Shown in pieces: positions 39,171-48,929 of a stretch of 64,000 nt of DNA. The notes under the pieces are model-generated. The model made no database searches and had not been told where the DNA came from. It saw nothing but the letters and a program-made list of their open reading frames with translations. The position numbers and the translations under genes are program-made. The number at the start of each line of letters is the position of its first letter. Within the stretch, counting starts at the first letter, position 1. The stretch covers positions 29,178-93,177 of the forward strand of contig PDHQ01000127.1 of the NCBI GenBank assembly GCA_003339415.1. Direction: 5' to 3'. The DNA comes from Ophiocordyceps camponoti-saundersi (nom. inval.) (taxonomy: Eukaryota > Ascomycota > Sordariomycetes > Hypocreales > Ophiocordycipitaceae).

Positions 39171-39595
39171 TTAAAGTATATAAAGTAGTTTAGTTTCCCT
39201 TAAGTAAGGAAGAAATTAAGTAAGTAATTAGCCTTAAAGCTTTTTAGATATATTATCGAAATTATATATTATAAATTAAGCTTTAAGTAAACTTATAATA
39301 AAAACTCTAGCAGATAGAATTATAGCTTTACTTTAAACTTTACTTTTTATATAGTAAATTACTATATTAAACGTTTACTATAAGACTTTAAAAACTTAAT
39401 TAAATTATTCCTAATATTATTCCTATAATTTCTCTTATTATTATATAGAAACTTAACTTTTAATAACTTTATTTATAAAAATTTACTATTTAGCTTATAG
39501 TTTTACCTGCTTAGAAGATATAGCTAAAAATTCCGCCTTAAGTTAGTTAAAAACTATAGTAATAAACCTCCTATACTAAAATAGTTAGTTTAATA
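39171..39595 (+). repeat. Family M fragment, copy 10
   Basis: Starts inside the element (GTAGTTTAGTTTCCCTTAAG) and continues into degenerate 3' sequence. It lies tail-to-internal against copy 9, consistent with insertion into or unequal exchange between copies. Confidence 0.55.
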
Positions 39596-39689
39596 TAAAA
39601 AGTTATAATATACGATAATATATAGTTTAATTTAATAACTATAATAATATTACTAAGTTTATAATAAAAAAATATATTAGTCTTAGCTA

Positions 39690-40060
39690 AGGAAGTATAA
39701 AAGGTTTATATAAGGTTTAATTAAATACTTTTTTAACTTTTTTTTTTTTTTCCTTTAAGGGCTTTTAGGGATTAGGATATAAAAGGTAATTAGGATAAGA
39801 TAGGGGCTATACTTAAGTATATAATATATATTAGTTTCCCTTAAGAGAAGAAAGAATTAAAAAAGATTTAGCTCTTAACCTTATTTTTATAAATATTATA
39901 AAAGTTATAAATCGTAAGTTAAGTTTTAGAGAAAACTTAGAGTAAAAACTTTACTAAACGGAATTATAATATTATTTTAAACCTTACCCCTTTTCGCTAA
40001 AAGCTACTAATTTAAGTAATTATTTTAAAATACTAAAAGTTTAATATAGCGGTTTATATC
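39690..40060 (+). repeat. Family M fragment, copy 11
   Basis: Includes CTTAGCTAAGGAAGT, GGTTTAATTAAATAC, a T-run and AGTTTCCCTTAAGAGAAGAA; truncated 3' of the TTAAACCTTACC block. Confidence 0.6.
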
Positions 40061-40570
40061 TTCTATTATTTTATTTCTCTTATTTTTAGCTATAAATATA
40101 GTATTTCTTTTATATAGTATAAGATAATATATAGTTATATAATAAATAAATATTTTAAGTAATAATAATAATTATTTACTTAAATACTAAGTATATCTTA
40201 AAACTTAAGATTAATAGCTTTAAGGTATAGAATATAAAAGTTAGAGAAAAAGTAAGTAATAAACTATAAATAAAGTTTATAGAAAATAAGTTAAAGTTAT
40301 TTAAATAGGAGGTTTAAAATTATAGATTAGAATTAAATTAGGTATATATAGTATTAAAAGGTATCGGACAATTTTAACTATAAACCGAGAAGTAATAAGT
40401 TATATAGTTATACTTAATAATATATAAGATTTTAAATTATAGCTCGCGTTAAATATTTAAGTTCTCGGCACTTATATAACTAAGCTAGTAGCTTAAGTAG
40501 CTAGATAGCGTAGCTTAGATTTTTTATTATTATACTTACTAACTATATTATACTTATTTGCTACCTTTTA
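40061..40570. other. A+T-rich lead-in to the repeat-encoding relic
   Basis: No confident feature. If the relic gene at 40571-41374 once had an amino-terminal part or promoter, it lies here, but no signal peptide or start codon is readable; ATG would survive RIP only rarely (ATG to ATA). Confidence 0.35.
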
Positions 40571-41374
40571 TAATAAAAGCCCTCTTATAATAATTATTAT
40601 ATAGTAGAAATTTAAGACTATCGCTTACGAGCTTTAAAGATAATAATAGTAAAAACGATACTTACTAACTAGCGTAGGGCAGAAGATAGAGCTATAAATA
40701 ATTTATAAGGGGAGGATATAGTAATAATACTAATAAAAGAGAAGATTAAAATTAAAAAAAACGAAATTATAATAATAACTATAAAGAATAAGGTTAATAC
40801 GCTTAAGCTAAAGATAATAGCGGTTATAAAAACTATATATTTTAAACTAAAAAATAAGTTTATAGTTAAGAAAAACGAAGGCGGGATTATAATTACGAAA
40901 AATAAAGTTAGCACGCTTAAGCTAGAGATTATAGCGGCTATAAATATTATATATTCTAATATAAAGGAAGAGTCCGGAGTCGTAAAGGATAAACTTACGA
41001 TATAAATTATAAAGATCCTAGTTAATACTTATAAAGCTAAGACTTTAATAGTTAAAAAAAGGAAATCTTCTAAACTAAATAATAAGTTAGTAGTTATAGA
41101 GGAAAAAACCGCTATTATAATAAAAAAGAACCTAGTTAGTAGGTTTAAGGCTAAGACCCCTAAAGTTATAATAATAAAACTTTCTAAACTAAGTAAAAGG
41201 TTAATAGTTATAAGAAATAAAGCCGCGGTCCCGAGGGAGAAATATAAACTAGAAAAGCCTAAGGCCTAGACTTTAGGGGTCTTAAAAATAATACTTACTA
41301 AATCTATAAAAACTAAGATTTTAGCTTATTTAGCTTCTAAATATATGCCCTTATATCTAAAAGGATAGAAATAA
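40571..41374 (+). pseudogene. Relic gene encoding tandem 38-residue repeats, unknown function
   Basis: One plus-strand frame stays open far better than its surroundings. From 40685 to 41365 (227 codons) there are only three stops (40706, 41003, 41267), all TAA/TAG. The region is six units of exactly 114 bp: 40685, 40799, 40913, 41027, 41141 and 41255. Anchors are ACGCTTAAGCTA at 40799 and 40913, and GCTAAGAC(T/C) or its derivative at 41036, 41150 and 41264. Conserved residues are K-x-K-T near the unit start, S-K-L in the middle and VI-x-x-K after it; the first two junctions share KN(E)..KNKV. The frame ends at TAG 41366 / TAA 41372. Lys is abundant; many Leu/Ile codons could be former Pro/Thr, so the original may have been Lys/Pro/Thr-rich. 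I do not recognise the protein. Candidates are a host repeat protein or a transposon-carried gene. The open frame on the opposite strand at 40669-40914 is its shadow. Confidence 0.65.
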
Positions 41375-41585
41375 GAGATATATAATTCGTTATAGATAGC
41401 TTATAAAGTATAGCTTAACGATTATTTACTTTCCTTTTATTTTTTTACTTATTCTTTCCCTTTTATCTATTTTATATATAATAGCTATAATAGCTTTATA
41501 ATCCTTTATTATTTTCTTTCCTTATTTCTTAATACTCTTTCCTTATTATATATATAATAGTAAGATTAAGATTATTACGGTAATA
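41375..41585. other. Spacer
   Basis: Pyrimidine-rich plus strand (many CTTT runs); no feature recognised. Confidence 0.4.
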
Positions 41586-41765
41586 GTTTAGTAGCGATAG
41601 CTAAAATACTTAAGGAAAAAAAAAAATTAGCGTTACCCTTACTTAAGGAGCTATAAGGGGCTAATATAAAGTTTATTTAAATAGTTACTTAATAGCTCTC
41701 TTCTTATAAGGGCTTCTAAGGATTAAGCTATAAAAATAGTTAAAATAAGATATTTTAATAATATA
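41586..41765 (+). repeat. Family M fragment, copy 12 (5' end only)
   Basis: Starts TAGCGATAGCTAAAATACTT and runs through GGGCTTCTAAGGATTAAG before losing similarity. Confidence 0.6.
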
Positions 41766-41957
41766 TATAAGGTAAGATATTACTTATATAATTTAGCATT
41801 TCTTTTTTATAATATATATATATTAAAAATAAGAATTATAGTAACTAATAGTAGTAGCGAGGGGTAGGAGGCGCTTAATAAAAAAGAAATATATTATATA
41901 AAATAAGATAATAAGTAAAAAGAGAGAGGAAGGATAAAATAAAGTTAATATTATAAG
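41766..41957. other. Spacer
   Basis: A+T-rich, purine-biased towards its end; nothing recognised. Confidence 0.4.
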
Positions 41958-43700
41958 TATAATAGGATAGATATTATATTAATAAACTATACTAAGTTCC
42001 GGGCTATTAGCTTAATAGTATAGGTAGGAGGGGCTATTAAAAAAGATTTAATATTAGAAGGAGATAAGCGGCGAGGCGGATTTATTATAAACTCGTAATC
42101 TTATCGTTTATTATAGAAGTTATTAATATACCGCGCGCGATTATATCTAACGCGATATAATATATCCTTAATAATATAAGCGAGGAGATTAGTATATATA
42201 TCTTTACTTTTTTTAATAAAGGGTAAGATAGCGTTATCGATAATAGTAAGAATAGTAAATAATATAGCTTTTTTAATATTATATTTCTTACGAAGCTTTA
42301 TAAGTATTAAGGTAAAAAGTAAAAGAGGAGAGGTATAAGATATATTTATCGTATTATAAAGGGAGGGTAAAAAGGCGTAAAATATTAAATTAATTAGGTT
42401 ACTTAAGTTCGGGGGAGTAAGAGAAAGTTTATAATTTTTAGCTATACTTATAAGCGTAATAAATAATATATACGTAATAAGGGAAAATATAAAATAAAAT
42501 TAGAATATTTATAGATTTTTATATTATAAAAAGCGGAGATAATATAAGGGAGGACTTTTACTTTTTTTTTTATTTTAAAAAAAGAGAAGAGAATCGAAAA
42601 ACTTATCGGAAAATATAAAACGCTAAAAAATAGTTAATTATTAAAATAAAATATTATTAGAAGAGTAATATATAACTTATATATAGGAACGCGAGAAAAG
42701 TTTAAATAAACTTCGGATATATTTTTTTTTATTAAAAAAGGTATAACTTTATTAAAAAACTTTTATATAAATAGAAGTTAATATATAATTTATTAAAAAA
42801 AATAATAGTCTTATACGCGTAATATATTTAGGGATATTAAGGGGATTAAGATAATCTTACTTTTTTTATAATTATAAGTTATTTTATTAAAGTATAATAA
42901 TAAGGGTTTTAAAGCGGCCTTACTACTTAGTTTAAAAATCCTAAGATAAACCGTTATTTTAAAAAGCGGTTACTTTTAATAAAATAATATTAAAATATAA
43001 ATTAATATTATAAGTAAAAAAGTATAAGAGATAAAGGATTTAGCTTTATAGTTAAATAATATTAGTAAGCTACTTTTAAAGTATATTAGGCATACTTAGA
43101 GTTATAGTAAAAAGGGCGATAGTTATATTTTAATATAGATAGGTATTACTTTTCGATTTCGGGTAATATATCCTTAAAGAGAGCCTTCTTAAGCGCTAAA
43201 AAGTCTAGCTAAGAGGTTAAAATATATATTTTAAAGTAAAGTTATAATTTAGAACTAATAATTAAGGCGCTTAAGTATATATTATACGCGTTTAAAGTTA
43301 ATAGTATTAGAATATTAAAAACGAGTTTATTTAGAAAGATAAAAATAGAAATATTAAGATATACTTTATCGATATTATATAAGATAAAAAAGGGGGGGAG
43401 GGAAGAATTTCGCTAAAGCTACTATTAGTAATATATTTTTTATAATTAGTTATAACTTATAAAAGAGTAAAATTACTACGCAGCTTTAAGTATAAACTAA
43501 CTATTATTTTATTAGCTAAGTTATTATTTAAAGAGGTAATTATTTTATAAAGCGTAAGAAAATAAGTTATATTTAGAGATATAATAAGCTTTTTAGCTTA
43601 AAAGAAGCTTATAATCTTATAACTTAAACTAGGTTTATTCTCCGCTTATAATCTTATAAGAGTTATTTAAAACTTAGTTAGCAGGTAATATTTTTTTTTC
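41958..43700 (-). pseudogene. Minus-strand coding relic with a 132-codon stop-free core, unknown function
   Basis: On the minus strand 42499-42104 is a continuous 132-codon frame without any stop, unusual in such A+T-rich DNA. It has no ATG, so start-based searches miss it. It reads hydrophobic/basic stretches such as SLTPPNLSNLINLIFYAFLP, KKAILFTILTIIDNAILPF and INPPRRLSPSNIKSFLIAPP after one TAA at 42101-42103. Upstream to about 43700 the same strand gives further coding-like stretches separated by TAA/TAG, for example EIEK(stop)YLSILKYNYRPFYYNSKYA near 43180, in which Tyr may stand for former Cys or His. The Tyr-rich (ex Cys/His) pattern might reflect a zinc-finger-bearing fungal protein of mobile DNA, but I cannot name a family. 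A frameshift near 43400 is likely. Confidence 0.5.
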
Positions 43701-44019
43701 TAGTTATTTTAATACTATTAAGCTTAAAATTAAAGGAGCTTATTTTTATTAAGCTAATATTTTTAATCTTTTTTACTATTAGTCTTAATAAGGTAATTAA
43801 AAGTAAGTTTAAAGTATATATTAACTAGAAATATAATATAGCGTTTATAACTAAATTATTATTTTCTTTATTAAGTTTAAGTATATATATATTAGGTTTT
43901 ATTAGTAAAATATAGTAATTAGAGAATAGTTTAAGTATAAAAAGATTAAGCTAATTATACTATTAATATAAATAAAGATATAACGTTATATTATTAAGAT
44001 ATTTTATATATAGAGAGTT
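43701..44019. other. A+T-rich DNA upstream of the minus-strand relic
   Basis: Possibly still part of the relic (Lys/Ile-rich minus-strand frame), but not supportable. Confidence 0.3.
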
Positions 44020-44625
44020 TAGTAGCGGTAGTAGATATACTAAAGAAAAAAACTACGCGTTAGCCTTAGCTTAGGAGCTAATAAGGGCTTATAAGACTCT
44101 AATTAAATACTTTTATTAAATCTTTCTTTTCTTAAAAGCTTCTAAGGATTAGAAGAAGAAAAGTAATTAAGATAAGATATAAGCTATTATAAAGTATATA
44201 ATATAGTTAGTTTCCCTCTAATAAGGAAGGAATTAAGTAAGAATTAACCTTAACTTTATTTTTATAAATATCTTAAAGTTATAATATATAAGTTAAGTTT
44301 TAAAAAGAACTTAAGGTAAAAACTCTAGTAAATAAAATTATAACTTTTTTTAAACTTTAAACTTTTTATAATAAGTTACTAATTTAAGTAATTATTTTAA
44401 AATATTAAAAGTTTAATTAAGTAGTTCCCTTCTTCCTTTCTTTTATTTCTTTTATTTTTATATATAAAATTAAGTTATTATCGTTTTTTTAATAGATAAT
44501 TACTATTTAGCTTACTACTTTATAGTAAGAAATCCCCCTTATATTAATTAAAAATATAAGTTACTTAGGAAGTTACGCTTAGTAAGTATTTACTATACTC
44601 GCTTAAGGTATTTTATAACTTTATT
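44020..44625 (+). repeat. Family M repeat, copy 13
   Basis: Starts TTTAGTAGCGGTAGTAGATA, the best 5' terminus in the window, and ends GTATTTACTATACTCGCTTA near 44605 before degrading. Confidence 0.78.
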
Positions 44626-44913
44626 ATACTCTTTCTTTTTATAATAATATATAATATTAATCTATAAATAATATTATATTATATTCAATATATTAAATAT
44701 ATTATAAAAGCTAGTATTATAATTATTAAATTATTTATATATTTTTTATATATTTATCCTATTATTAAAAATATAAAAGAAAAATAAATAATAATTTAAT
44801 ATATTTATTTATTTTCTTTTTAAAAGAGAGACTAAGTAACTAAACTAATAATCCTATTTTTTCTATATACTAAAAAATAGTGTTTAGAACCCGGAACTTA
44901 ATATATATAATAG
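44626..44913. other. A+T-rich DNA abutting the telomeric array
   Basis: No gene. The last 40 bases (TAGTGTTTAGAACCCGGAAC) keep less-altered sequence directly before the telomeric units. Confidence 0.4.
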
Positions 44914-44949
44914 CTAACCCTAACCCTAACCCTAACCCTAACCCTAACC
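44914..44949 (+). repeat. Internal telomeric array (CCCTAA)n
   Basis: CTAA followed by five perfect CCCTAA units and CC. In this orientation the C-rich strand reads left to right, as at the left end of a chromosome, so the sequence to the right would be the subtelomere. It sits well inside the window, with normal RIP-altered DNA on the left. The perfect repeats show that it has not itself been mutated, although CCCTAA contains no CpA and is a poor RIP target. Confidence 0.9.
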
Positions 44950-45040
44950 GCCTTCGGCGCCCTCCTAGGGGGTGCCTGCGGCAGGCCTAACCTTAACCCT
45001 AACCTGCCTCCGGCGGCCCTCTTAGGGGGCGCCTGCGGCG
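44950..45040 (+). repeat. GC-rich duplicated unit with interspersed telomeric repeats
   Basis: Two related ~38-bp GC-rich units begin near 44950 and 45005, each with GCC(T/C)(T/C)CGGCG, then CCCTC(C/T)TAGGGGG, then GCCTGCGGC. They are separated by a degenerate telomeric stretch, CCTAACCTTAACCCTAACC (44986-45003). Both can fold locally (CGCC..GGCG; CCCTCCTAGGGGG). CpA and TpG survive here, unlike nearly everywhere else in the window. The block ends abruptly at GCGAGTAATAAAG. Confidence 0.85.
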
Positions 45041-45084
45041 AGTAATAAAGCTATTAGCGGTATTCGTTAAGCTTTTAAGATTAT

Positions 45085-45723
45085 ATATAAGTAAAATTAT
45101 ACTTTAGCGGCGATAATAGTTAAGCTAAAAGAAAATAAATACGAAGCTAGGATAAAATATTATTAAGAACTTATCTTAAGTAAAATTAAATAGTTTTTAA
45201 AACTTTTCTTTTTTCTTAAAAGTTTTTAAAAATAAGAACTATAAAAAGCGCTTAAAATAAGGGAGCGGTTATAACTAAGTATATAATATAGTTTAGTTTC
45301 CCTTAAGAGAGGAAAAACTAAGTAAGAATTAGCTATTAAACTTATCTTTATAGCTATCTTAAAAGTTATATATAGTAAGTAAAGTTTTAAAGAAGACTTA
45401 TAGTAAAAACTCTACTAAATAGAATTATAACTTTATTTTAAATTTTATATTTTTATATTATATATTATTAATTTTAAAGTTTTTTTTAAGGGTTCCGAGG
45501 ACTTAATTAAATAGTTTTTATTTTTATTATCTTAAGTTTCTTTTATTTTTATATAAGAAACTAACTTCTTATTATTTTCCTTATCGAAACTTATTATCTT
45601 ATTTAGCTTATTTCCTATAGCTAGAGACCCCCCCCCCCCCCCCCCCCCTTATATTAGTTAAAGATAATAGTAACCTTAGAGGAAGCTACGCCTTATAAGT
45701 ATATACTACGCTCGCTTAGGGTG
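45085..45723 (+). repeat. Family M repeat, copy 14 (left part, cut by the gap)
   Basis: From TTATACTTTAGCGGCGATAA (starting about 45087) to GCTCGCTTAGGGTG just before the Ns. It contains a 21-C run at 45628-45648 where copy 2 has AGATCCCCCC. The missing 3' terminus reappears after the gap as C-run plus GCTAAAG (45784-45808). Confidence 0.8.
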
Positions 45724-45733
45724 NNNNNNNNNN
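45724..45733. other. Assembly gap (10 N)
   Basis: Ten Ns fall inside family M copy 14. In other copies the bases between CTTAGGGTG and GCTAAA are only about a dozen (TCCTTCTTCCCC), so the real gap is probably very short apart from C-run expansion. Confidence 0.9.
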
Positions 45734-45783
45734 TATATTTGTGTTTTTGTTTTTTTGTTTTTTGTTGTAGGGGGGGGGGGGGG
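45734..45783. other. Probable artefact flank: T/G-rich segment plus G14
   Basis: 45734-45769 is a T-rich string with several GTTTTT and TTGTTG runs, containing TpG at a density unlike the rest of the window, followed by G14 (45770-45783) immediately facing C19 (45784-45802). This looks like a failed read end or gap-fill at a homopolymer rather than native sequence. Confidence 0.6.
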
Positions 45784-45810
45784 CCCCCCCCCCCCCCCCC
45801 CCGCTAAAGT

Positions 45811-47100
45811 AATAAGGGGATTTCGATAGCAAGCTCGCTCGAAAAGGTTAAAATAATAAGCTATTATAATAAAGTATTTACCTCCCTTTCTATATATATT
45901 AAATTAACTTTCTTAGGCCCTTTTAGCTCTCTCTAGCCTCTATTTAGCTAAGTAATACTAATTAATTAGATTTATTAAATTAATTAAATTAGCTTAAACG
46001 ATACTTTTTAACGCTTATAACCTTAACTTACTTATATAGTTTATAGGGGCTAGTAAACTTATATAATCTTACTTTCTTAAAACTATCTTCCTTATTAGGG
46101 GCCTTATATATATATATAAGCAGGGGTGCTTATTACTCCCGCTAAGGTAGCTTTTATCTTTTTTTTTTTTTACTAATTTATTAATAAAGAAATATTACCC
46201 GGATACCTATTATCTATTACGCGCGAAGGCTTTCTGCTAGCTAATAGTCTAATAAGACTTTATTTATCGTTATTAAGTTAAATTAAGTATAACTATTCTA
46301 CTACTTTAAGGTATATATTATATTTTTCTAAAATCTATAAAGTAGGAACCTACTAATATTATATTTTAACCGGATTTCCCTAAAAATCTAATATATTTTA
46401 TAACGGACTTATATAATAGAATTACCCGGAAAAATATATAGGGAATTAGAAATAACTAGGAAACGTAACCGCGTCTTTATTAGGATTTTACTACGCCCTC
46501 TCCCGTCCCTATAAGTATATATTTATTTATATTTAACTAAGATTTTACTAATAAAAATTTCCCTCCTTTCTATACCTTTTTACTTAGCTTCGATTTTTTT
46601 TTTAAAACTATTATTTACTTAATATATATATACTATAAGGCTAATAAGACTATCCTAAGCTTATAATTTACTAATAAGTAACTAATAAAAGTATACTAAC
46701 TTTTATATTAACGCGGAGACGGAAAAGGCTTTATATATAACTTAGATTATAACTTTATTTTAAAACGTATATTAAAAGCGTATAACGAGACCTTTTATTA
46801 ACTAAGGAGACTTATATAAGAGAAATATAACTAGGGAAAGATTAGTATCTATTTATAAATAATACCGGAAAACGATAATAAACTCCTTTTCTAAAACTCT
46901 AACTATGCTAAATACGCTAAAGAAGTAGCGTGCTAAGATAAGGTAACTATAAGTATAGATTCTTTATCTTAAAGAATAAGTAAACTATACCTTAAATATT
47001 AAGGCTAGCAATATACGCTATAAAGGATCGGCTATTTTTAGAAATAATAGGGGAACTTTAAAACTAAGTAGTAAGGCCGCTAATAAACCTCCTAAACGTA
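45811..47100. other. RIP-altered region, possible start of a coding relic
   Basis: Comparatively C-rich plus strand with many TAA/TAG-broken frames. From about 46690 a plus-strand frame grows more coherent and leads into the repeat unit pair at 47126. No family is recognised in the first kilobase. Confidence 0.35.
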
Positions 47101-47520
47101 AAATATAAGTAGTTATAAAAAACCTATAATATAACTTAAGTAGGCCGCGTTATACTTATAATAATATTAAAACCTTTTATAAATAAAGGAGTAACTTTAA
47201 TAGCTTATTAATATATAACTAATTTTACTTAATATATAAGCTATTCTTATAATATAACTTAAGCGGGCTATATTATACTTATAATAATATTAAGACCTCT
47301 TATAAATAGAGGAGTAACTTTAATAGCTTATTAATATATAACTAATTTTATTTAGTATATAAGCTATTCCGAAGCTATAAGTCTACCTGCGAATATTATC
47401 TTAATAATTCTTATAAGACTTTACTACTTTTCTTTAGCTTAAGGTACTTATAAAAAATAAAAAACTTATATTAATATACTAAGAGGGCTAAGCTTAGAGC
47501 GATAAGAAAAAGGTAATATA
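46690..47520 (+). pseudogene. Coding relic with Tyr-rich 41-residue repeats (zinc-finger-like?)
   Basis: In one plus-strand frame each 123-bp unit reads YTYNNIKTFYK, a stop, RSNFNSLLIYN, a stop, FYLIYKLF or close. Downstream are SYKSTCEYYLNNSYKTLLLF and a basic tail with KRAKLRAIRKR. RIP turns both Cys (TGY) and His (CAY) codons into Tyr (TAY), so the spacing of Tyr, Phe and Leu could be an eroded C2H2-type finger. That is inference: no intact Cys/His pair is left in the units. The relic might belong to a transposon or a regulator. Confidence 0.35.
47126..47372 (+). repeat. Two tandem 123-bp units, in frame (41 codons)
   Basis: ATAACTTAAG begins units at 47131 and 47254, exactly 123 bp apart, and both end in TATAAGCTATTC. 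Differences between units are mostly C/T or G/A. Since 123 is a multiple of three, the duplication keeps reading frame. Confidence 0.85.
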
Positions 47521-48159
47521 TTAAGATAATAGCTTTTATTTTTATTATAACGCGTTTAAATACCGCTTACCGCTAGCTAAGATAACTTAGTTTTAGGAAA
47601 AAAGCTAAACTATTATAAGCTTATTAATAGTTATAAAGTTATTACGCGTAATATAAATAGTAGGAAGATTATCTACTATTAATAATTAAGTTTAGGTTAC
47701 TTATATAATTTTACTATTTATATACTTTTACTTTTTATAAAACTAAAATAAACGCTAATCTCCTTATTAGTAGTTATTTCGTAAAGTAAGTAATAAGGCG
47801 CCTTAGCGCCGAGCTTATCTATATTTACCTTATCCTTATTACTAATTTCTAAAGCCTCTTAGTAAGTTAGGTACGTAAATAGTAAATTATTAAGTTAGTT
47901 ATTAGCAGATAATACTTTTTTAAGAAATCTATTAAGCGACAGATTACCTATAAAACCTCGTTATTTACTTTTTCTAAATAACTAAGAGAAAGTTACTACT
48001 TAATTATATTATCTAGAAAATAGAGTAGCGAGATAATTTACCTACCTTAGCTAAGCACTCGCGCTCGATTCGGCTACCTAATAAACTATTACTAAATATA
48101 AATATAAAAAGGGTAATATTAAGTAAAGACTTTATAGCGAAATAGGATAATATAGTTTA
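47521..48159. other. RIP-altered DNA, no gene recognised
   Basis: Plus-strand frames are broken throughout. Slightly higher C+G than average; no repeat identified. Confidence 0.35.
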
Positions 48160-48690
48160 GCTATAGCGGTAGAAATACTTAAGAAATAAACACGCGTTAG
48201 CCTTAGCTAAAGGGCTATTAGTAGCTTAGAAAATAATTAATTAAATAGTTTCTTAAACTTTTTCTTCTCCTAAAAGCTTCTAAAAATTAAAATATAAAAA
48301 GTAATTAAGATAAGATAAGGGCTATTATAAAGTATATAGTATAAATTAGTTTCCCTTAAAAGAGGAAGTAATTAAGTAAAAATTAGCACTTAATATTATT
48401 TTTATAGCTATCTTAAAAGTTATATATCGTAAGTTAAAACTTAGAGAGAACTTATAATAAAAACTTTACTAAACGGAATTATAACTTTATCTTAAATTTT
48501 ATACTTTTATATTATAAATTACTACTTTAAATATTTATTTTAAAATTTTAAGCTTTAAATTAAATAGTTCTTACCCTTTTCTATCTTATCCCTCCTATAT
48601 TTTTATAGAAAACTAGCTACTTATTATTTTCCTTATAGAGAATTATTATCTAGCTTACCCCCCCCCCCCCCCCCTTATTAAAATAGTAAA
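48160..48690 (+). repeat. Family M repeat, copy 15
   Basis: Starts AGCTATAGCGGTAGAAATAC and is cut short at a C17 run (48658-48674) in place of the C-containing GGCTTACCCCTTATAGC region; the 3' terminus is missing. Confidence 0.75.
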
Positions 48691-48929
48691 ATAATAGTAA
48701 GATAAATGCGAATATAAGATCCTCGAACGCTTTAGGAGGAGAGAGGACTTTATATAACTAGCGAAAGGAAAGGAGCTAACCCTAACTTACTAATATTATT
48801 AAGGAATCGACGAGAGTATAACGATAACGATAAGCTATAGCTATCCTTTATAGAGGCTAAATAATAGCTATTAACGGTTAAATTCCTAAAGCTAAATTTA
48901 CTAACTACTAACTTTAATATAATTATTAT
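48691..48929. other. Spacer with less-altered sequence
   Basis: Contains AACGATAACGATAAGC and an AGGAGGAGAGAGGAC purine run; no feature supported. Confidence 0.35.

Noticed and set aside
40669..40914. 81-codon minus-strand ORF, hydrophobic
   Set aside because: It is the antisense shadow of the plus-strand 38-codon repeat relic: Lys/Asn-rich AAA/AAT codons become Phe/Ile on the other strand.
42541..42600. Poly-pyrimidine/poly-purine segment as a polypurine tract
   Set aside because: No LTR next to it and it lies within the minus-strand relic frame.
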